NCBI RefSeq assembly: GCF_010671605.1
Contig: NZ_JAABOO010000001.1
Location: 930,001-994,000 of the forward strand
DNA: 64,000 nucleotides
Reading direction: 5' to 3'
Source of the DNA: Leptobacterium flavescens
Lineage (GTDB): Bacteria; Bacteroidota; Bacteroidia; Flavobacteriales; Flavobacteriaceae
Under the pieces are notes generated by a model. It saw only the letters and a program-made list of their open reading frames with translations. It was not told where the DNA came from and made no database searches. A program made the translations under genes and the position numbers. Below, one piece after another: positions 26,839 to 35,184 of this stretch (its first letter is position 1; each line of letters begins with the position of its first letter).

Positions 26839-27819
26839 TTAAACCAGGTAGAAGAAGGTAAATACAAATACCCAAACTAAATCTACAAAGTGCCAGTAAA
26901 GTCCAACTTTTTCAACCATTTCATAGTGCCCTCTTTTTTCATAGGTACCTAAAATAACGTTGAAAAAGATAATGGCATTAATTACTACTCCGGAAAATAC
27001 GTGGAAACCGTGGAATCCTGTAATAAAGAAGAAGAAATCTGCAAACAATCTGCTTCCGTATTCGTTTCTTATCAGGTTAGCTCCTTCAACCACTAAAACG
27101 GCATCTTTTATTTTCTTCGCTGATTCCGATCTTGTCAATACGGTCTTTTCACCTTCCTCATTAAGGAATTCGGTTCTGATAAGGATATTATCGTGAGCAT
27201 TAAATCCTGCTACTACCTCATTTACCGAATAAGATGGCAAGCTACCTTCTTTGGTAAACCACAGCCCGTCTTTTCTTGTATGATGCGCTCTTTCACCGGG
27301 AAGTTCCTGTGCGAAATCTGCAATAGCCACACGCTTTCCGGTATCCTGATCTACAAACTGAAGTATTCTACCTCCTTTGGTTTCCAGAGCTCCGTAGTCT
27401 CCTTTAATAAAGGTAGCCCACTCCCAGGCCTGAGAACCAACGAACATTGCACCACCAAGAATGGTAAGCAACATATACCAGGCAACTTTTGTTTTTTTCA
27501 TTTTATGACCTGCATCCACTGCAAGTACCATGGTTACGGAAGACATGATCAATATAAAGGTCATTAAGGCCACATAGATCATCGGCAGCTCTTGTCCGTG
27601 TGCAAAAGGGAAGTGAGTAAACACTTCATCTGCAATTGGCCAGGATTCTATGAATTTAAATCTTGAAAACCCATAGGCCACCAAGAATCCTGAGAATGTT
27701 AATGCATCGGAAACGATGAAAAACCACATCATCATTTTCCCGTAACTGGCAGCTAGAGGTTTATTTCCTCCGCTCCAAACTTTACCTTCGTTTTCTGTAC
27801 TTGTAACAGTAGCTTCCAT
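26839..27819 (-). CDS. Cytochrome c oxidase subunit III, long form
   Basis: 326 residues. Helices typical of subunit III flank an extra hydrophilic region of about 100 residues (about 130-235, from EWATFIKGDYGAL to GANLIRNEYG). The C-terminal part keeps the canonical FFITGFHGFHVFSGVVINA and LYWHFVDLVWVFVFTFFYLV. The insertion is in-frame, keeps similar composition, and may be exposed at the membrane surface. The short subunit III gene lies 46 bases upstream. Confidence 0.93.
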   Translation of the reverse strand: MEATVTSTENEGKVWSGGNKPLAASYGKMMMWFFIVSDALTFSGFLVAYGFSRFKFIESWPIADEVFTHFPFAHGQELPMIYVALMTFILIMSSVTMVLAVDAGHKMKKTKVAWYMLLTILGGAMFVGSQAWEWATFIKGDYGALETKGGRILQFVDQDTGKRVAIADFAQELPGERAHHTRKDGLWFTKEGSLPSYSVNEVVAGFNAHDNILIRTEFLNEEGEKTVLTRSESAKKIKDAVLVVEGANLIRNEYGSRLFADFFFFITGFHGFHVFSGVVINAIIFFNVILGTYEKRGHYEMVEKVGLYWHFVDLVWVFVFTFFYLV

Positions 27820-27865
27820 AAAAAGTTGTCTGTTTTTAAAAATTGCCCAAATTTACGCTTTTTTC

Positions 27866-28447
27866 TTATCTAAAGAAATAGAAAAATAAAATGAGGTAAA
27901 CCCATAGAAAATCCAGAAAATGCCAAAAAGTTGCACCTAGCTCTAAACCAAGAGTTTTACCTTCGTTATACTTCTCTTTAAAATGATTATAAATTATTAC
28001 AACTAACACGATTATACCTGCAACAACGTGTGCTATATGCGCTATTGTTATTGCGTATAAAAAGGAAGTTGTAACTGTACTTTGACTTCCTGTAAAATAA
28101 TATCCGTTCTCGATAATCTGTCCGTATCCCTTAAACTGGAACACAATAAACAGTATTCCCAGCACCAAAGTACTCAACAACAGCAACATTCCATCACGAT
28201 TTTTCCCTTTCTTAATGGCTTTTTTAGCCAGGTGAATAGTTACACTACTCAGCAAGATGGTAATCGTACTCCATAAGAAAGCACCAGGCAATTCGAAATC
28301 CTGAAGCCAGTCGGGCCTGTTCTTACTTACCACATAGGCACTGGTAAGCCCGGCAAACATCATAAGCAGGCTAATTATACCAAACCAAAGCATCATTTTC
28401 TTTGCTCTGGCATCTTTTTCATTAAAACTTCCTTGCGTTAAATCCAT
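27866..28447 (-). CDS. Cytochrome c oxidase subunit III, short form
   Basis: 193 residues with five membrane helices. Landmarks are MMLWFGIISLLMMFAGLTSAYVV, AITIAHIAHVVAGIIVL and the end TFWHFLDFLWVYLILFFYF, typical of heme-copper oxidase subunit III. It is a second, shorter subunit III immediately before the long one, without the hydrophilic insertion. Subunit III stabilises proton pumping in the oxidase core encoded at 54843-57795. Confidence 0.92.
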   Translation of the reverse strand: MDLTQGSFNEKDARAKKMMLWFGIISLLMMFAGLTSAYVVSKNRPDWLQDFELPGAFLWSTITILLSSVTIHLAKKAIKKGKNRDGMLLLLSTLVLGILFIVFQFKGYGQIIENGYYFTGSQSTVTTSFLYAITIAHIAHVVAGIIVLVVIIYNHFKEKYNEGKTLGLELGATFWHFLDFLWVYLILFFYFFR

Positions 28448-28453
28448 TCCAGC

Positions 28454-29356
28454 TTATAAAAATTTATCTATTACGTACACGATCTGCATAAGGGTTATAT
28501 AGGAAACACTTGCCAGCATTAAATTCCGTGCCGATTTATTATCTCTTTTATTGTATAGTTTAAATGCAAACAGCAACATCCCCAGTCCTAAAAGGAACAC
28601 GATTATTGCCGCTACTACAGACAACTGCAATCTTCCCGTTAATCCGCTTACCGGAAAAACAGAGATCAGGATCATCCAAATGGTATACATAATGATCTGC
28701 AAGGCAGTTGCTTTATCTTTCTTTCCTGTCGGAAGCATATGGAAACCTCCTTTTTTATAATCGTCGTCCAGTACCCATCCGATAGCCCAGAAGTGCGGGA
28801 ACTGCCAGAAGAACTGTATCATAAAAAGGGTTCCGGGTTCTATACCGAAATCATTGGTAGCTGCTACCCATCCCAGCATAAAGGGAATGGCTCCCGGAAA
28901 AGCTCCGGCAAATACCGATAAAGGTGTCTTTGTTTTTAAAGGAGTGTACACACTGGTGTACAGGAAAATTGAAATAGCCCCGAACATAGCTGTTTTAGGA
29001 TTCACCGTATAAAGTGTAATAATTCCTAAAATGGTAAAAAGAGTAGCAATGATAAAAGCAGTATTCACAGACATCCTTCCTGCCGGAATAGGCCTGTTCT
29101 TGGTACGAGTCATCAAAGCATCGAGATCTCTTTCTATGATCTGGTTATAAGCATTGGAAGCTCCTACCATAAAATATCCTCCCAAAGCGAGGAGGCCTAA
29201 AATCTTAAAATCTATAGTTTCAGCACCCAGAAGATATCCGGCTAAAGAAGAGAATACAACACTTACCGCCAAACCTGCTTTAGTAATCTGCTTAAAATCT
29301 TCAACAACTGAAGCTACGGAATGTGTTTTTGTAGTAGTGCTCAATGCAGTTTTCAT
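28454..29356 (-). CDS. cyoE: Protoheme IX farnesyltransferase (heme O synthase)
   Basis: 300 residues from the ATG at 29356; a TTG just upstream (29359) is in frame but less likely. It is a UbiA-type prenyltransferase with about nine helices and the Asp-rich motif NAYNQIIERDLDALMTRTKNRP plus the second motif DDDYKKGGFHMLP. It converts heme B to heme O, the first step toward heme A for aa3 oxidases, in the inner membrane. First gene of the oxidase operon, with a good promoter upstream. Confidence 0.95.
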   Translation of the reverse strand: MKTALSTTTKTHSVASVVEDFKQITKAGLAVSVVFSSLAGYLLGAETIDFKILGLLALGGYFMVGASNAYNQIIERDLDALMTRTKNRPIPAGRMSVNTAFIIATLFTILGIITLYTVNPKTAMFGAISIFLYTSVYTPLKTKTPLSVFAGAFPGAIPFMLGWVAATNDFGIEPGTLFMIQFFWQFPHFWAIGWVLDDDYKKGGFHMLPTGKKDKATALQIIMYTIWMILISVFPVSGLTGRLQLSVVAAIIVFLLGLGMLLFAFKLYNKRDNKSARNLMLASVSYITLMQIVYVIDKFL

Positions 29357-29377
29357 CAATCTTTTCTAAATCGAGTG

Positions 29378-29408
29378 CAAAGATAGGTCACAATAGATTT
29401 TTATGCAA
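29378..29408 (-). promoter_or_regulatory. Bacteroidota promoter of the cyoE-COX III-COX IV operon
   Basis: Minus-strand TATCTTTG (29378-29385) matches TAnnTTTG exactly, and TTG at 29406-29408 lies 20 bases upstream, the expected spacing of the -33 box. The start site would be about 15 bases before the cyoE ATG. Confidence 0.7.
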
Positions 29409-29522
29409 TGATTTTCAAACAGTTTTGCACAAAGAACTCCTGTTTTGTTAAAATACTTATGCTCAAAATGCGTAATTTTCCATTCGGACGCACGTCCAAG
29501 CTAAATATCAAAATTAACGACT

Positions 29523-30425
29523 ATGAAATTTATACACAGAACACTCTCTTTTTTGCTCTTTGTTTGTATTTCTGCCAATGCACAAAACAGAAATGAGATA
29601 AAAGTAGAGACCCTCAAACTAACCGATCAGGTTTATATGCTGATTGGCCAGGGAGGAAATGTAGGTATTTATGCCAGTGAGAACGGGCTGATCATGGTAG
29701 ATGATCAATACCCGCACATGACCCCTAAACTGATGGAAGCTATTAAATCTATCTCAGATAAACCCATTAAATTTCTACTGAACACCCATTGGCACGGAGA
29801 CCATTCGGGAGGAAATGAAAATTTTAACAAGGGAGATGTAGTGCTTGTTGCTCACGAAAACGTTCGCAAACGTATGAGTACAGAACAGTTTAATAAGGAG
29901 TTTAACAGAAAAACACCGGCTTCTCCTGAAGCTGCACTTCCGGAAGTTACTTTTACGGATGATATCACTTTCCATATGGACGGAGAGAATATCATGGTTT
30001 TCCACGTACATGACGCGCATACCGACGGAGATGCTATCGTATATTTTGCAGATAACAATGTTCTGCACATGGGGGATACTTATTTCGGAAAGAAATATCC
30101 TTTTATCGACATCAGCAGTGGTGGAAGTGTAAACGGAGTTATAGGAGCTATCAAAAAAGCATTGATCGTTGCAAACGACGACACCATCATCATTCCGGGA
30201 CACGGAGGTCGCTCCAACAAGGCTGAGCTCAGAGCATATCTTACCATGCTGGAAGAGATCAAAGCCAATGTAGAAGCCAGGATTGCAGAAGGTAAATCGG
30301 AAGAAGAGATTGGAAAAGATGCTTCTATTACCAAAAAGTACGACGATAAGAATTACGGAGACTGGTTTATCAAATCGGATTTTATGAGGCTGACTTTCTA
30401 CAGAAGTCTTTCAAAATCCAAATAA
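29523..30425 (+). CDS. Exported metallo-beta-lactamase-fold hydrolase
   Basis: 300 residues. Signal peptide MKFIHRTLSFLLFVCISANAQ. The two-metal site is complete: HWHGDH (His89, His91, Asp93, His94), His166 in AHTDGD, Asp185 in MGDTYFG and His227 in PGHG. This is the general MBL layout with a B3-like ligand order; the substrate cannot be told and beta-lactam hydrolysis should not be assumed. It is monocistronic between two oppositely oriented operons and probably periplasmic. Confidence 0.9.
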   Translation: MKFIHRTLSFLLFVCISANAQNRNEIKVETLKLTDQVYMLIGQGGNVGIYASENGLIMVDDQYPHMTPKLMEAIKSISDKPIKFLLNTHWHGDHSGGNENFNKGDVVLVAHENVRKRMSTEQFNKEFNRKTPASPEAALPEVTFTDDITFHMDGENIMVFHVHDAHTDGDAIVYFADNNVLHMGDTYFGKKYPFIDISSGGSVNGVIGAIKKALIVANDDTIIIPGHGGRSNKAELRAYLTMLEEIKANVEARIAEGKSEEEIGKDASITKKYDDKNYGDWFIKSDFMRLTFYRSLSKSK

Positions 30426-30447
30426 AAGATACCATCCATAAAATATA

Positions 30448-30475
30448 AAGGTCCGGGAGTTCCCGGACTTTTTTT
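30448..30475. terminator. Bidirectional terminator between the MBL-fold and remB-like genes
   Basis: GTCCGGGA and TCCCGGAC (8 bp perfect, extended by a wobble and two A-T pairs) with a GT loop and A/T tracts on both sides. It serves the plus-strand MBL gene and the minus-strand remB-like gene, whose stop is at 30474. Confidence 0.9.
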
Positions 30476-32567
30476 ATTGATAATCGTTATACCAGTTAAA
30501 CAGATCTGTTCTCAGGCCAATATTAAACCAGGTAGTACTGTTCTTAAAGGTTGCTGTCGTTTCTGCGGAAGGATCAAAGTTCCGATAGATAAAGTTCCCG
30601 AAAACCTTCAGGTTGGTTGCAGGATTGATCAGGTAACCGATCTGCATATCCGCAAAAAAGGTAGAAGCCTTGTTCCCCTGTAAAAGTTCTATCCCGTTAT
30701 CGGAAGGCCTGTTATCTTCACTTGTAAATATATTTCCACCAAAGCTGGTAGTATCGCCCTCTATATCGAGCCCCTGCTCTCCATAGATCAGACGGGCCGT
30801 CCCGAACCATCGCTTGTAGTTGTAGTTTGCGGTTCCGATAACCTCCCTGAAATTAGCTCCTCTAGGGTGCGCTAAAGGTTGATTATTATGACCGAAATTC
30901 AGTCTGATGGTATTATGCGAATAAGTATAAGGCCTTACCTGGTTAAACTCTGCCTGTAGCAGAAGTCCGTCTACCTTAAAGGCGTTGTAATATTTTATTC
31001 CCAACTGGATCCCGTATTTATTCCTGAAATTCTGTTCTCTTCCAAAGAAATCATCAATAGAAAGTTCATCCAGGATAAATTGTCCGTAAAGATTTATACG
31101 GTCGTTCCACTTAAATTTAGAGCTCAAACCGAGAATGGCATTTCCGGCCCTTGATCCCGTAGCGAATTCTATAAAGCGATAAAAGATCAGCGGGTTGAGA
31201 TAATTTACATCCAGTCCCCTGTCGTTCGATGTATCCCATACCACAGCTTCATAAAAGCCCAGGTTAAGTTTTTTGGAAACATTCCAGCTCAGATAATGGG
31301 TGGCCACATACTTGGTGAGGAAAGCACCGTCTTCTGTGGCTTCCGGCCTTACATCCCTGAGAGACATCCAGGTGTTGGTATATTTTATCTTCCAGAAACT
31401 GGTATTGAGTTTCAGAAAGGGGTATGGCGATGCAATATCACTCAGGAAAAGGGAGCGATAACCGTCTCCGATAAAATTCCTGCCATGACCAAACTGCACA
31501 TTAAAATTTTTACTGGGGCTATAAGAGATATATCCTTCAGCTACCGGGTAATCGAAGGCATCTTCATTAAATTCCTTGGCGATCCCTCTTCCGGGAATGA
31601 TAGCCGGGTTTCCTCCCGAAGGACGTATACTTCTGGCAAAGTCATTAAAGTAGTTTGCAAACCGGCCCTGGCTTTCGAAAAGAGAGGCCGAAAAGTTAAA
31701 TTTCTTTCCAAGACCACCCCGCACATACACACCCCGGGTATTATTATAGGTATAATCTACCTCATCACTGTTATCCTTTCCTAACTGCAAATCTGCCACC
31801 GGGTCCAGGGTAAACCAGTAGTCCTTCCCCTTTACGGTAACCATATGCTCATCCCACCATTTGCGTCCGAACCAGCTTTTTTTGTTTTTGGAAAGGGATT
31901 TATTGTAGGCTTCCAGATCAAAATAATCTGCCACTGCACTGTACACATAAGGCTTGACCGCTGTATGATTATTACTTCCCACCTGGTTAAGTGCTGCATC
32001 AAACAGGGCGTAACGCTGGTGAGAAAAAGGAATATTTAATTCACTGGAATATTCATCATTTGCATATTTCTGTCGTTCTTCAACGATCTTTTTAAATTCA
32101 TCGGAAGCATCCTTTGTAAATTCATCAACTTTCTTTGTCGTCTGAACCAGGGGTTCCGTATTGGCTTCCAACGGTATCTTTAATCGCATGGAAAACTGCA
32201 TATAGGTAGGTTCTCCGCTATAGGTTGGCGGGCTAATTACCGGAAGTTGTGAAAATACTCTACCGAGTTCATCTTTTAATTCGTTGTATACCGCATCCAC
32301 ATACATTAAACGGAAGGCTCCTTCCTCATTCACTTCAAACAGAAAAGACATTTCTCCGGTATAGGCTTCTTCGGTAACAACAGATGGAATTTTAAAGTTA
32401 TCGACAAGAAACGCTCTTAAGGTGGTATCAAAACAATCTTTCAGCTCGGAAATGGCTTTGTCTTTACATTCATCAAAAACAGGGTATTTTTCGTAGGTGG
32501 CTGAAGATTCCTGAGCCTGAGCACTCAAAACAGCAGAAAAGAAAACAAGAGTGAATAACTTTCGCAT
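30474..32567 (-). CDS. remB: RemB-like gliding motility outer membrane protein with N-terminal TonB-C-like domain
   Basis: 697 residues from the ATG at 32567, which has AGGAA upstream and begins a clean signal peptide (MRKLFTLVFFSAVLSAQAQ); an ATG at 32582 adds five residues. Residues about 27-135 resemble a TonB C-terminal domain (PVFDECKD...CFDTTL...F.IP...GEMSFLFEVNEEG...QLPVISP). The rest is a large beta-barrel of Wzi/capsule-assembly type (FGHGRNFIGDGYRSLFLSD; FNWYNDYQ end). RemB proteins in flavobacteria take part in gliding on surfaces. The name rests on my recognition of the barrel region and on its place near sprA, as I recall for Flavobacterium johnsoniae. Confidence 0.7.
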   Translation of the reverse strand: MRKLFTLVFFSAVLSAQAQESSATYEKYPVFDECKDKAISELKDCFDTTLRAFLVDNFKIPSVVTEEAYTGEMSFLFEVNEEGAFRLMYVDAVYNELKDELGRVFSQLPVISPPTYSGEPTYMQFSMRLKIPLEANTEPLVQTTKKVDEFTKDASDEFKKIVEERQKYANDEYSSELNIPFSHQRYALFDAALNQVGSNNHTAVKPYVYSAVADYFDLEAYNKSLSKNKKSWFGRKWWDEHMVTVKGKDYWFTLDPVADLQLGKDNSDEVDYTYNNTRGVYVRGGLGKKFNFSASLFESQGRFANYFNDFARSIRPSGGNPAIIPGRGIAKEFNEDAFDYPVAEGYISYSPSKNFNVQFGHGRNFIGDGYRSLFLSDIASPYPFLKLNTSFWKIKYTNTWMSLRDVRPEATEDGAFLTKYVATHYLSWNVSKKLNLGFYEAVVWDTSNDRGLDVNYLNPLIFYRFIEFATGSRAGNAILGLSSKFKWNDRINLYGQFILDELSIDDFFGREQNFRNKYGIQLGIKYYNAFKVDGLLLQAEFNQVRPYTYSHNTIRLNFGHNNQPLAHPRGANFREVIGTANYNYKRWFGTARLIYGEQGLDIEGDTTSFGGNIFTSEDNRPSDNGIELLQGNKASTFFADMQIGYLINPATNLKVFGNFIYRNFDPSAETTATFKNSTTWFNIGLRTDLFNWYNDYQ

Positions 32568-32650
32568 GAAATTTCCTATCAATTTATATTATTCCTGAAA
32601 GCAAGAGCAATATACAGTTTTTATCAATTATAGATTAACGTATTTTTAAA

Positions 32651-32682
32651 ATAAAAATTCCTGCCGAAGCAGGATTTTTTTT
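32651..32682 (-). terminator. Rho-independent terminator after the first tonB-like gene
   Basis: Minus strand TCCTGC-TTCG-GCAGGA stem (6 bp plus three outer A-T pairs) with a stable TTCG tetraloop and five T. It lies just at the stop of the tonB-like gene (32681) and before the remB-like gene, making the latter a separate unit. Confidence 0.88.
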
Positions 32683-33481
32683 AGTTTCTTATCTGGAAAA
32701 TTATGGGTTTGGAAAAAATAACCTCCACTTTCCGGTTGTTGTTCCTTCCCGGCTGCATCTGAGGGATGCGTTCCATAACCCGTTTTGCTTCCTTCTCCAG
32801 GGCCGGATGTGGCGCCCGTACTTTAATATCGGTAACTTCTCCTTCCTTGTCTATTTTAAACTGTACATCTATACGTTGTCTTCCCGAAAGACCGTAAAGA
32901 GATCCTAAAGAAGTATCGAAATGTTTTAAAACAATGCGATTGATCCTTTCGGACATACACGCTATCCTTTCGGAATTCGTAACCACATCTTCACAACCGT
33001 CGAAGATGGGAGCAAATTGAACTGCCAGGATATTTACAGGTTCCTCCTCAGGGCCTGCCACTTCAAGTTTGTCCAGGTCCAGGTCTGTTGGAGGTAGATC
33101 TTCCGCATTCGTCAATACCGTTTCCATAACCCTTTTATCTTCGTTATCTATAACGTCAAATTTATCGATGGCTTCTACGGGAGGGATCTTTTTCTCCACC
33201 TTAGATTCCTCCAGTACCTTCTCCGGTTCCTGGTAAACAGTAAAATCAGGAACGGGGTCTTCATCGATAACATATACTTTTTCATCAGCGAGAGCAACCT
33301 CCGGATTCAGATAGGGGAAAGCAGCTTCAAGGGCCAGATATACTGTTAATAAACTCACAATAAGCCCTATTTGAAAATGTAACAAGCCGTTTTTTCGTAA
33401 ATTAGCGTCATGCTTCTTGCATTTACTTTTCTGCACCTCATTGCCGTGAGGTGCAGCATAATTTTTAGTGTAACCTTTCAT
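32681..33481 (-). CDS. TonB-like energy transducer (first of two)
   Basis: 266 residues from the ATG at 33481; an upstream ATG at 33526 would add 15 residues, but 33481 gives the family-like start MKGYTKNYAAPHGNEV. Cytoplasmic N-terminus with KKHDANLRKN, one membrane helix (about 33-55), an acidic and proline-containing periplasmic stretch, and a TonB C-terminal domain at about 155-266 (PIFDGCED...CMSERI...VQFKIDKEGEVTDIKVRAPHP...RIPQMQPGR). Cys163 and Cys175 sit at the domain start. TonB proteins couple the proton gradient to outer-membrane transporters. Confidence 0.9.
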   Translation of the reverse strand: MKGYTKNYAAPHGNEVQKSKCKKHDANLRKNGLLHFQIGLIVSLLTVYLALEAAFPYLNPEVALADEKVYVIDEDPVPDFTVYQEPEKVLEESKVEKKIPPVEAIDKFDVIDNEDKRVMETVLTNAEDLPPTDLDLDKLEVAGPEEEPVNILAVQFAPIFDGCEDVVTNSERIACMSERINRIVLKHFDTSLGSLYGLSGRQRIDVQFKIDKEGEVTDIKVRAPHPALEKEAKRVMERIPQMQPGRNNNRKVEVIFSKPIIFQIRN

Positions 33482-33535
33482 AATATATGGTTTTAATGTT
33501 AATGTTACGTTAAGCACAAGAAGCATACCAAAAAG

Positions 33536-33565
33536 AAAAATCCCGCTTAAAAGCGGGATTTTTTA
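33536..33565 (-). terminator. Rho-independent terminator after the second tonB-like gene
   Basis: Minus strand ATCCCGCTT and AAGCGGGAT pair around a short A/T loop with flanking T run. It separates the two tonB-like genes, suggesting that each is independently controlled or that read-through is limited. Confidence 0.88.
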
Positions 33566-33587
33566 TATTATGATTGTAGTATTACTT

Positions 33588-34292
33588 TTACTGCAATTTA
33601 AATGTAATCGGAATACTGAAAGGTACACGTACTGCTCTACCTCTTTGTCTTCCCGGAGTCATTTTAGGAAGTTTTTTAATGATCCTTAAAGCCTCAGCCT
33701 CCAGGTTTTTGTCCGGTCCACGCATTCTGATATTCGTGATACTACCGTCCTTATCAATGGTAAACAATACACTTACACGTCCCTGGATCCCAAGTTCCTG
33801 AGCAATTTCAGGATATCTGAAGTTCTTACGGATATGCTTCTGCATTTGTTTGTTAAAGCAATCACGCTTATTCTTTGCATTTTCACAACCCGGAAAAACT
33901 GGTACATCTTCAATTACTGCAAATGGAACATCAACGTCTTCCTCTTCTTCCACTACTTCAACATCTTCCACCTCAACTATTACTTCATCCTGGTTGGTTT
34001 CTGTAGATTCGATAACAGTTTCTTCTACTTCTTCTTCATCTTCAACTACCTCAATTACTTCAGGTGCTGCCGGTGGCGGTGGTGGCGGTGGCGGAGCTTT
34101 TAGCTCTGTAATTGGGATTTCCTCATCCAGGTCATCATCAACATTAAGCGCCTGAATATCGTACTCCGTCTTGTCGTATTGCTTCCATTCAATACCACGC
34201 CAGGTTACAAATAAGACTAAAGCCAACCCGATAACAAAATAGAGGCCACTATTTTTGGTCAAATCGGCTTTTGGATTTTTCTTAAGTTCCAT
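33588..34292 (-). CDS. TonB-like energy transducer (second of two)
   Basis: 234 residues. Short basic N-terminus, membrane helix at about 14-32, then an uninterrupted run of eight prolines (residues 67-74), a very acidic linker (Glu/Asp/Val repeats, about 80-125) and a TonB C-terminal domain from about 128 (PVFPGCEN...CFNKQM...NFRYPEIAQELGIQGRVSVLF...LPKMTPGRQRGRAV). Cys136 and Cys145 correspond to the pair in the neighbouring gene. It spans inner membrane and periplasm. Confidence 0.93.
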   Translation of the reverse strand: MELKKNPKADLTKNSGLYFVIGLALVLFVTWRGIEWKQYDKTEYDIQALNVDDDLDEEIPITELKAPPPPPPPPAAPEVIEVVEDEEEVEETVIESTETNQDEVIVEVEDVEVVEEEEDVDVPFAVIEDVPVFPGCENAKNKRDCFNKQMQKHIRKNFRYPEIAQELGIQGRVSVLFTIDKDGSITNIRMRGPDKNLEAEALRIIKKLPKMTPGRQRGRAVRVPFSIPITFKLQ

Positions 34293-34344
34293 AATTCAAA
34301 ATTTTACGATTGCTAATTTAAATATTTATTTATAATAAAAGCAA

Positions 34345-34764
34345 TTAATTTTCCCTTTTTAACGACTTGCTTCTACTCAAAATCCGCTTAATAGCAAATA
34401 CTGCAAGGAGTATTCCGATTACATTTGCTACTATATCTCTCCAGTCTGCCGTTCTGCCGAAAGGCAGTATACCTTGTAAAGCCTCAATAATCATACCGTA
34501 AACAGCAATTATTACAGCAATGACGATCAGGGCTTTATTTTCTCTTTTTTTATCCGTTCCGGAAGGGGAAAAAGAAAAAAACCAGGTCCAGGTCAGGATC
34601 AAATAAAAAGCGGCGTGTAAAAGCTTATCGGAGAGTTTGAACTCCAATTTCGGAAGGTCGGAAACAGAAAATAAGCTGAGCACTGTTAATAACAATGTCC
34701 AGCTTATTGCAAATATTAAATATAAACGTTGTTTATGCTCCGATAAGTGCTTTATAATCTTCAC
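34345..34764 (-). CDS. VanZ family membrane protein
   Basis: 139 residues with four membrane helices ([60 protein letters not shown]) and the VanZ landmark [16 protein letters not shown] plus [24 protein letters not shown]. It starts at a GTG inside the end of gcvH (32-base overlap); no ATG is available before the first membrane helix. VanZ proteins are of unclear function; some give low-level teicoplanin resistance. Confidence 0.85.
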   Translation of the reverse strand: MKIIKHLSEHKQRLYLIFAISWTLLLTVLSLFSVSDLPKLEFKLSDKLLHAAFYLILTWTWFFSFSPSGTDKKRENKALIVIAVIIAVYGMIIEALQGILPFGRTADWRDIVANVIGILLAVFAIKRILSRSKSLKREN

Positions 34765-35113
34765 CGCTTAATAATCCGTCAATTTCAGAAGTATCAGAAA
34801 TCTTAATCTTGATCATCCATCCGTCACCATAAGGGTCTGAATTTACTTTTTCAGGCTCATCTTCCAGCGATTCATTAAACTCAATGATCTCACCACTAAG
34901 AGGAAGGAAAAGGTCGGAAACGGTTTTAACTGCTTCCACTGTTCCGAAAACTTCATCTTTATCAAGAGTCTCGTCTACAGTCTCTACTTCCACATAAACA
35001 ATATCACCTAATTCGCTCTGTGCAAAATCTGTGATCCCTACAGTGGCTACATCGCCATCAATTTTAATCCACTCGTGGTCTTTAGTATACTTTAATTCAG
35101 ATGGTATATTCAT
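34733..35113 (-). CDS. gcvH: Glycine cleavage system H protein
   Basis: 126 residues, the usual length. The lipoyl-attachment region is [22 protein letters not shown], in which the lysine of AVKTVS carries the lipoyl group. N-terminal YTKDHEWI and C-terminal [14 protein letters not shown] are conserved. It shuttles the aminomethyl group between the P, T and L proteins, whose genes are not in the window. It has its own promoter and translates into vanZ. Confidence 0.97.
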   Translation of the reverse strand: MNIPSELKYTKDHEWIKIDGDVATVGITDFAQSELGDIVYVEVETVDETLDKDEVFGTVEAVKTVSDLFLPLSGEIIEFNESLEDEPEKVNSDPYGDGWMIKIKISDTSEIDGLLSGEDYKALIGA

Positions 35114-35140
35114 TATTTACAGAATTAATTAATTGAGAAA

Positions 35141-35170
35141 CAAATGTACTTTTTTAGACTTAGCAAACAA
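35141..35170 (-). promoter_or_regulatory. Bacteroidota promoter of gcvH-vanZ
   Basis: Minus-strand TACATTTG (35141-35148) matches TAnnTTTG exactly, with TTG at 35168-35170, 19 bases upstream. It lies in the 71-base gap between sprA and gcvH, so gcvH is not dependent on sprA transcription. Confidence 0.7.
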
Positions 35171-35184
35171 AAAAATTATTTGTC

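Noticed and set aside
29523-30425. MBL-fold protein as a beta-lactamase resistance gene
   Set aside because: The metal ligands are shared by many MBL hydrolases; no beta-lactamase-specific feature is visible, so a resistance call is not supported.
33482-33526. Upstream ATG for the first tonB-like gene
   Set aside because: The ATG at 33481 gives the family-like N-terminus; the extra 15 residues have no recognisable signal.
34060-34110. Short GGTGGC-type repeats as a possible microsatellite or phase-variable tract
   Set aside because: They encode the uninterrupted proline run of the TonB-like linker with varied codons; the frame is intact and proline runs are normal in TonB proteins.
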